Below are positions 1 through 6,762 of a stretch of 6,762 bases of DNA, in pieces (the first letter of the stretch is position 1; every line of letters starts with the position of its first letter). A program made the position numbers and the translations under genes. This DNA is from Alphaproteobacteria bacterium (GTDB taxonomy: Bacteria; Pseudomonadota; Alphaproteobacteria; CACIAM-22H2): NCBI GenBank assembly GCA_016869915.1, contig VGDA01000196.1:1-6762 (forward strand), written 5' to 3'. The notes under the pieces are model-generated. The model saw only the letters and a list, made by a program, of their open reading frames with translations, was not told the origin of the DNA and did no database searches.

Positions 1-48
1 GGTCTTCTCGCGAAGATCCTTGACGAGGCTTGCCGTGATCTCGGCCAT
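1..48 (-). CDS. tsf: Elongation factor Ts, N-terminal fragment (runs off the window)
   Basis: Only the first 16 codons are present. Read on the minus strand from the ATG at 48 they give MAEITASLVKDLREKT, which matches the start of the EF-Ts N-terminal (UBA-like) domain that helps bind EF-Tu. EF-Ts is the cytoplasmic guanine-nucleotide exchange factor that recycles EF-Tu-GDP during translation elongation. The start is supported by an AAGGA ribosome binding site 9 nt upstream. The gene follows rpsB on the same strand with a 60-nt spacer, the standard bacterial rpsB-tsf operon order. The rest of the protein lies outside the window, so its integrity cannot be judged. Confidence 0.93.
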   Translation of the reverse strand, partial: MAEITASLVKDLREKT

Positions 49-57
49 GGCGATCGA

Positions 58-62
58 TCCTT
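58..62 (-). promoter_or_regulatory. Ribosome binding site of tsf
   Basis: The plus strand reads TCCTT, so the mRNA reads AAGGA, 9 nt before the ATG at 48. It sits within GAGAAGGAT, close to the site before rpsB (GAGAAAGGAT). It confirms the tsf start. Confidence 0.8.
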
Positions 63-74
63 CTCGTTGCGTCG

Positions 75-99
75 GACGGCGCCCCGTCGGAGCGCCGTC
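75..99 (-). repeat. Inverted repeat (hairpin) in the rpsB-tsf spacer
   Basis: GACGGCGC (75-82) and GCGCCGTC (92-99) are perfect 8-bp complementary arms around a 9-nt loop, between the rpsB stop and the tsf ribosome binding site. On the transcribed minus strand no run of U follows, so it is not a standard intrinsic terminator. It could act as an RNA-processing or stability element, or a partial attenuator that sets the S2 to EF-Ts ratio. The structure is seen; the role is inferred. Confidence 0.5.
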
Positions 100-108
100 G
101 CCACCTAT

Positions 109-999
109 TCAGGCGTCCGGGGCGCGCTTCTTCGGGCGGGCCGCCGGCTTGCGGGCCACGGGCTTCTTCGCCGCGGGCCCGGGCGCTCCCTCGACCGCTC
201 CGGCCTCGGCGACTGGCGCCTCGGCGGCCGCCTCCGGACCCGCCTCGGCGGCCACGACGGCCTCGACCGGGGCCTCGTCCCGGGCGCCGACATCGATGCC
301 CGAGGCGACCATCTCGGCCTGCAGGCCATCGAGCACCGCGCCCGCGACGAGGTCGCAATAGAGCTGGATCGCGCGCAGCGAGTCGTCGTTGCCCGGGATC
401 GGGAAGCTGATCCCGTCGGGGCTGGAATTGGAATCCAGGACCGCCACGACCGGCACGTTGAGGCGGCGCGCCTCCTCGACGGCGATCGCTTCCTTGTTCG
501 TGTCGATTATGAAGAGCATGTCCGGGAGGCCGCCCATCTCCTTGATCCCGCCCAGCGCGCGCTCGAGCTTGCCGCGCTCGCGGGTCAGGTTCAGGGTCTC
601 CTTCTTGGTCAGGCCCTTGGTCTCTCCGCCCAGTCGCTCGTCGAGTTCGCGCAGGCGGCGAATGGAGTTCGAGATCGTCTTCCAGTTGGTCAGCATGCCG
701 CCGAGCCAGCGATGGTTGACGAAGTACTGGCCGCAGCGCTGCGCGGCGGCGGCGATCGGCTCCTGCGCCTGGCGCTTGGTGCCGACGAACAGCACGCGGC
801 CGCCCTGGGACGTCACCTCGCGCACGGCCTGCAGCGCCTGCGCCAGAAGCGGCACGGTCTGCTGGAGGTCGATGATGTGGACGTTGTTGCGGACGCCGAA
901 GATGTACGACTGCATCTTCGGGTTCCAGCGACGGGTCTGGTGTCCGAAATGGACGCCGGCCTCGAGGAGCTGGCGCATGGAAAACTCGGGCATCGCCAT
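109..999 (-). CDS. rpsB: 30S ribosomal protein S2
   Basis: A complete 296-aa protein of the S2 (uS2) family, which joins the small subunit late in assembly near S1 and helps place mRNA. The N-terminus MAMPEFSMRQLLEAGVHFGH (residues 1-20) continues into QTRRWNPKM, the family's first signature. The second signature lies at about residues 159-183 (PDMLFIIDTNKEAIAVEEARRL and following). The conserved core ends near residue 238. A tail of about 58 residues follows, rich in Ala, Glu and Pro and then in Lys/Arg (KKPVARKPAARPKKRAP); such tails occur in alphaproteobacterial S2. The open frame extends 45 codons further upstream, but the ATG at 999 fits the family N-terminus and has an AAGGA site 8 nt before it. 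It is first in the operon with tsf. S2 is known to repress rpsB-tsf in E. coli, and the leader here has repeats that could serve this. Confidence 0.97.
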   Translation of the reverse strand: MAMPEFSMRQLLEAGVHFGHQTRRWNPKMQSYIFGVRNNVHIIDLQQTVPLLAQALQAVREVTSQGGRVLFVGTKRQAQEPIAAAAQRCGQYFVNHRWLGGMLTNWKTISNSIRRLRELDERLGGETKGLTKKETLNLTRERGKLERALGGIKEMGGLPDMLFIIDTNKEAIAVEEARRLNVPVVAVLDSNSSPDGISFPIPGNDDSLRAIQLYCDLVAGAVLDGLQAEMVASGIDVGARDEAPVEAVVAAEAGPEAAAEAPVAEAGAVEGAPGPAAKKPVARKPAARPKKRAPDA

Positions 1000-1007
1000 G
1001 TGGCGGA

Positions 1008-1012
1008 TCCTT
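1008..1012 (-). promoter_or_regulatory. Ribosome binding site of rpsB
   Basis: The plus strand reads TCCTT, giving AAGGA in the mRNA within GAGAAAGGAT, 8 nt before the ATG at 999. It decides this start over the in-frame start at 1134. Confidence 0.8.
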
Positions 1013-1027
1013 TCTCCGGTTCTATCG

Positions 1028-1131
1028 CCGCGGACCGAGCACCCTTCCGGGCACCGGAAACGGGACCTGCCGCGGGGGGCGGGTACCGTGAAGTCCGCGT
1101 GAGTGTTGAGCCCGGCGGGACCACCCCGCCG
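1028..1131 (-). promoter_or_regulatory. Candidate structured leader of rpsB-tsf mRNA
   Basis: Between the predicted rpsB promoter and its ribosome binding site lie three sets of complementary arms. CGGCGGG (1113-1119) pairs with CCCGCCG (1125-1131) around a 5-nt loop. TTCCGG (1045-1050) pairs with CCGGAA (1054-1059) around a 3-nt loop. The two CCGCGG copies (1028-1033 and 1070-1075) can pair with each other and enclose the second hairpin. S2 autoregulation through an rpsB leader is established in gammaproteobacteria; applying it here is inference. In GC-rich DNA some pairing arises by chance, and this region could instead carry regulator sites for the divergent gene. Confidence 0.35.
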
Positions 1132-1143
1132 CAAGCCGCGCGG

Positions 1144-1172
1144 TTTCTATCCGCTCCCCCGGCCAGGCGCAA
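1144..1172 (-). promoter_or_regulatory. Possible sigma-70-type promoter for rpsB-tsf
   Basis: On the minus strand TTGCGC (1172-1167) is followed after 17 nt by TAGAAA (1149-1144). These match three and four of the six consensus bases at the usual spacing, and the -10 lies in one of the few A/T-richer patches of the intergenic region. A start near 1137 would give a leader of roughly 140 nt. The match is modest and found by eye. Confidence 0.3.
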
Positions 1173-1283
1173 GGGCCAGTACCCGCATGCGGCGCATGGC
1201 CTATCTCCCCCGGGCGCGGGAGGCCCGGAGGCGCCGCGCGCCGATTGCGCGCGACGCGGGGAAGCGCCAACCTGCGTCCGCCC

Positions 1284-1793
1284 ATGCTGCCCCGCCGCCT
1301 CTTCGTCGCCGCGTTCCCCGCGACCGCGTTCGCGTCGCCGGTCGCCGCCCAGTCCGCCTCGCCGCGCCATCTCCAGGCCACGCGCTCGGCCAACGCGCTG
1401 CTCCTCCTCGAGGGCGACGCGGTGGTGCGCAGGTTTCGCGCCGCCTTCGGGCGCGAGGACGGCCCCAAGCGCATCAGGGACGACGCGCGCACCCCGGTCG
1501 GCGACTACACGGTCTTCCCCGCACGCGCGTCGGCACGCTGGAAGTGGTTCCACCCGATCGACTACCCGAACGCCCGCGACGTCGCCGAGGGCGCGGCGCA
1601 GGGACTGCGCAAGCACCAGCTCGGCGACGAGATCGGCATCCATGCCCATGGCGGCTGGCCACCGACGGACCTGCTCGCCGCGCACGGCATCGGCTGGAAC
1701 TGGACCGCGGGCTGCATCTCGGTCAGCAACGACGAGATCGAGGTCGTGCGCGCCTTCGTCGACAGGCCGATGCCGATACGCCTCGACGCCTGA
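1284..1793 (+). CDS. Exported YkuD-family L,D-transpeptidase (YafK-like)
   Basis: A 169-aa protein. Residues 1-22 (MLPRRLFVAAFPATAFASPVAA) form a signal peptide with a likely cut after VAA. The twin arginine followed by LFV makes Tat export possible. The mature part is a YkuD (L,D-transpeptidase) domain: GPKRIRDDARTPVGDYTV at about residues 60-77, IGIHAHGG with His120 and His122, and WTAGCISVSNDEIE with the predicted catalytic Cys144. Enzymes of this family work in the periplasm on meso-diaminopimelate in peptidoglycan, forming cross-links or attaching proteins; the E. coli relative YafK/DpaA instead releases Lpp. Which reaction applies here cannot be read from sequence. No LysM or other wall-binding domain is present. 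A longer start exists at TTG 1245 (182 aa), with GGAGG 13 nt upstream, but it would put 13 residues before the signal peptide. The ATG at 1284 has no clear ribosome site, so the start is uncertain. It is divergent from rpsB and ends 17 nt from the convergent dnaE stop. Confidence 0.88.
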   Translation: MLPRRLFVAAFPATAFASPVAAQSASPRHLQATRSANALLLLEGDAVVRRFRAAFGREDGPKRIRDDARTPVGDYTVFPARASARWKWFHPIDYPNARDVAEGAAQGLRKHQLGDEIGIHAHGGWPPTDLLAAHGIGWNWTAGCISVSNDEIEVVRAFVDRPMPIRLDA

Positions 1794-1810
1794 GGCCGCG
1801 CCCCCTCGCC

Positions 1811-5293
<3,483 letters not shown>

Positions 5294-5307
5294 AACGACG
5301 GGAGTCG

Positions 5308-5329
5308 GCGCGCGGGTCAACCCGCGCGC
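5308..5329. repeat. Perfect 10-bp inverted repeat, possible operator
   Basis: GCGCGCGGGT (5308-5317) and ACCCGCGCGC (5320-5329) are perfect complements separated by only CA. The palindrome is centred between the dnaE start (5293) and the DUF350 start (5365), in an intergenic stretch of about 71 nt. A near-continuous palindrome there fits a dimeric regulator's operator. With a 2-nt loop it is a poor RNA hairpin, and it has no T run on either side. Alternating GC arms are partly expected in such GC-rich DNA, although the central GGGT-CA-ACCC also matches. Confidence 0.45.
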
Positions 5330-5351
5330 GGGCGCCGCGCCACGAAGGACA

Positions 5352-5357
5352 GGGAGG
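5352..5357 (+). promoter_or_regulatory. Ribosome binding site of the DUF350 gene
   Basis: GGGAGG lies 7 nt before the ATG at 5365, in good position. It supports this start and shows the gene is translated on its own signal. Confidence 0.8.
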
Positions 5358-5364
5358 CGATGCG

Positions 5365-5781
5365 ATGATCGAGAACGTCCTTGGAAGCCTGGCGAGCGGG
5401 CTGCCCCGCCTGGTCGCCCATTTCCTCGCCGCCGCCGCCATCTACGCGGCCGGAATGGCGGCCTACCTGCGGCTCACGCCGTACCACGAGCTCGAGCTCG
5501 TGCGCTCCGGGAACGTCGCCGCCTCGATCACGCTCGCCGGCGCGATCGTCGGCCTCGCCATCCCCATCGCGATGACCCTCGCGACGTCGGTGAACGTCGC
5601 GGACATCCTGGTCTGGGGCGCGGCTTCGGCCGTGCTGCAGGCCGCGGCCTTCGGCGCCGCCAACCTCCTGCTGCGCGGGCTGCCCGCCGCCGTCGAGCGC
5701 GGCGACGTCGCCTCCGCCTGCGTCGCGGCGGCGACGCAGCTCGCCGTCGGCATCGTCAACGCCGGCGCGATGGCTGGCTGA
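5365..5781 (+). CDS. DUF350 family inner-membrane protein
   Basis: A 138-aa hydrophobic protein with four predicted membrane helices at about residues 17-36, 52-74, 79-103 and 115-136. The motif LTPYHELELVRSGNVAAS (37-54) between helices 1 and 2 is characteristic of DUF350 (UPF0719, YjfL-like), whose biochemical role is unknown. The second half repeats the theme: RSGNVAASITLAGAIVG (47-63) resembles ERGDVASACVAAATQLAVG (111-129), so the fold looks like two duplicated two-helix units, each with a loop carrying a charged residue and G[N/D]VA. Length and helix number fit the family. No enzymatic residues are recognised. It is the first gene of a likely two-gene operon: the protease gene starts 26 nt after its stop. 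The palindrome at 5308-5329 lies just upstream and may control it. The family assignment rests on recognised motifs, not on a search. Confidence 0.88.
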   Translation: MIENVLGSLASGLPRLVAHFLAAAAIYAAGMAAYLRLTPYHELELVRSGNVAASITLAGAIVGLAIPIAMTLATSVNVADILVWGAASAVLQAAAFGAANLLLRGLPAAVERGDVASACVAAATQLAVGIVNAGAMAG

Positions 5782-5794
5782 GCGCGCCCGCGCC

Positions 5795-5799
5795 GGAGG
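5795..5799 (+). promoter_or_regulatory. Ribosome binding site that sets the protease TTG start
   Basis: GGAGG lies 8 nt before the TTG at 5808, in the short gap after the DUF350 stop. No ATG or GTG in the same frame is better placed, so this site decides the start of the protease. Confidence 0.75.
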
Positions 5800-5807
5800 C
5801 TCGACGC

Positions 5808-6686
5808 TTGGGCGGGCTCGACCGCGTCGCGCTGCTGCTGCTGCTCGTGGCGATCGCGTGGCACGTCCTCGGCGGCGACGACGCGCCGCCCGAGCAGCCG
5901 CGGCGCCCGCATGTGGAGGCACCGCCCCCGGCGCCGCAGCCACGCCCCGCCCCCGTGCCCCTGCCCACCCCGCCGCCGGCCGAGCGCGCGCGGCCCCTCC
6001 CACCGCCCTCCGCCGACGATCCGCTCTTCCACGTGCGCATCGACCGGCGCCGCGGCTCCGCGACCGGCACGGCCTTCTCGATCGACGCCGCCGGGCTCTG
6101 GCTCACCGCGCGACATGTCGTCCATGAATGCGACCGCATCGGCCTGCGCCGCGATCGCGGCCTCGTGCGCGCGACCGTCGCGTGGGTCCATCCGCGCGCC
6201 GACCTCGCGCTGCTGCGCACGCAGGGCGGGACCGAGCCCTTCGCGCTCGCGTCGACGCCGCTGTCTCTCGGCCAGGATGGCTACGCGATCGGCTACCCGC
6301 AGGGCCGCCCGGGCTCGGTGCACGGCAGGGTCCTCGGCCGCTCGCAGATGCAGGCGGAAGGGCGCTTCGCCGGGCGCGCGCCGACCATCGCCTGGGCAGA
6401 GCGCGGGAGGGCGCCCGACTTCTCCGGCTCGATCGGCGGCATCAGCGGCGGCCCCGTGCTCGACGCGCGCGGCCACCTCGTCGGCGTGATCGTCGCCGAG
6501 ACGCCGCGCCGCGGGCGCTTCGAGACGATCGCGCCCGAGGTCCTCGCGGCCGGGGCCGGCAGGCCCCTTCCCGTCGGCGCGCCGGGCACGAGCGAGGCGG
6601 ATCTCTCCGCCCGGACCCTGCCCGGCGTCGCGGACTCGCTGCGCGAGCGCCTGCGCATCGCGCAGGCGGTGTGCGTCGCCGGCTGA
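5808..6686 (+). CDS. Membrane-anchored trypsin-like serine protease
   Basis: A 292-aa protein starting at TTG. Residues 6-21 (RVALLLLLVAIAWHVL) form one hydrophobic segment without a clear signal-peptidase site, so it is probably a signal anchor that leaves the rest in the periplasm. Residues 27-68 are a Pro/Ala-rich linker. The catalytic domain spans about 72-235: GTAFSIDAAGLWLTARHVVHEC with His103, VHPRADLALL with Asp132, and GGISGGPVLDARGHLVGVIV with Ser213 in GISGGP. All three triad residues and the oxyanion glycines are present, so activity is expected. Cys108 and Cys289, the only two cysteines, could form a disulfide to the C-terminal segment. It resembles the chymotrypsin fold of DegP/HtrA proteins but has no PDZ domain and is shorter. 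Substrate is unknown. It follows the DUF350 gene by 26 nt, which suggests the two are co-transcribed and may act together at the inner membrane. The open frame reaches further back into the DUF350 gene, but that part reads as out-of-frame translation. Confidence 0.87.
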   Translation: MGGLDRVALLLLLVAIAWHVLGGDDAPPEQPRRPHVEAPPPAPQPRPAPVPLPTPPPAERARPLPPPSADDPLFHVRIDRRRGSATGTAFSIDAAGLWLTARHVVHECDRIGLRRDRGLVRATVAWVHPRADLALLRTQGGTEPFALASTPLSLGQDGYAIGYPQGRPGSVHGRVLGRSQMQAEGRFAGRAPTIAWAERGRAPDFSGSIGGISGGPVLDARGHLVGVIVAETPRRGRFETIAPEVLAAGAGRPLPVGAPGTSEADLSARTLPGVADSLRERLRIAQAVCVAG

Positions 6687-6689
6687 GAC

Positions 6690-6762
6690 TCAGCGCGCGA
6701 AGGGGCGCGGCGCGCCCGTCGTCGTCAGGAAGACGCTGTAGAGCGAGGTCGTGCCGCAGATG
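6690..6762 (-). CDS. Unidentified protein, C-terminal fragment
   Basis: On the minus strand, 23 sense codons run from the window edge to a TGA at 6690-6692. They encode a peptide that starts ICGTTSLYSVFLTTTG and ends APRPFAR. All 23 codons end in G or C, as in the window's real genes, and the stop falls only 3 nt from the convergent protease stop, a typical tail-to-tail arrangement. The family is not recognised from so short a piece. No domain, signal or function can be assigned. Confidence 0.55.
   Translation of the reverse strand, partial: ICGTTSLYSVFLTTTGAPRPFAR

Noticed and set aside
1000..1134. 45-codon upstream extension of rpsB
   Set aside because: S2 proteins begin at MAxPxFSMRQLLEAG; the extension has no family likeness and contains the leader repeats and the ribosome binding site.
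5294..5320. TTG start for dnaE nine codons upstream
   Set aside because: The TTG falls within the palindrome, has no ribosome site, and the family N-terminus begins close to the later methionines.
5463..6476. A 337-codon minus-strand frame opposite the DUF350 and protease genes
   Set aside because: It overlaps two genes with clear motifs and shows no motif of its own.

Overview
The window is chromosomal DNA from a very GC-rich alphaproteobacterium. The S2 and DnaE sequences, the nearly all G/C third codon positions and the dnaE / rpsB / tsf neighbourhood suggest the Rhodospirillales or Acetobacteraceae. That placement is an inference from recalled family sequences; no search was run. Nothing looks like a mobile element, CRISPR array, tRNA or rRNA.

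Left part (1-1283): the first 16 codons of tsf (EF-Ts) lie on the minus strand at the window edge. Upstream of them in transcription order is the complete rpsB (ribosomal protein S2, 296 aa). The two form the classic rpsB-tsf operon, with a 60-nt spacer that holds an 8-bp hairpin. Upstream of rpsB, a candidate promoter and a leader with several GC-rich inverted repeats could be a site for S2 autoregulation. On the plus strand, divergent from rpsB, lies a small exported YkuD-type L,D-transpeptidase of the YafK-like kind (169 aa).

Middle part (1811-5293): a complete dnaE (DNA polymerase III alpha subunit, 1160 aa) on the minus strand, convergent with the transpeptidase gene. It keeps all three polymerase aspartates and a QSSLF clamp-binding motif, but its PHP nuclease motifs are eroded.

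Right part (5294-6762): a short divergent intergenic region carries a perfect 10+10 bp palindrome. It is followed by a plus-strand pair: a DUF350 four-helix membrane protein and a membrane-anchored trypsin-like serine protease with an intact His/Asp/Ser triad. The protease starts at a TTG behind a good ribosome binding site. The last 73 bases hold the 3' end of an unidentified minus-strand gene.

Functionally, the window joins translation (S2, EF-Ts) and replication (Pol III alpha) housekeeping genes with two cell-envelope units (transpeptidase; DUF350 plus protease). The DUF350-protease pair and the palindrome upstream of it are the least explained parts.
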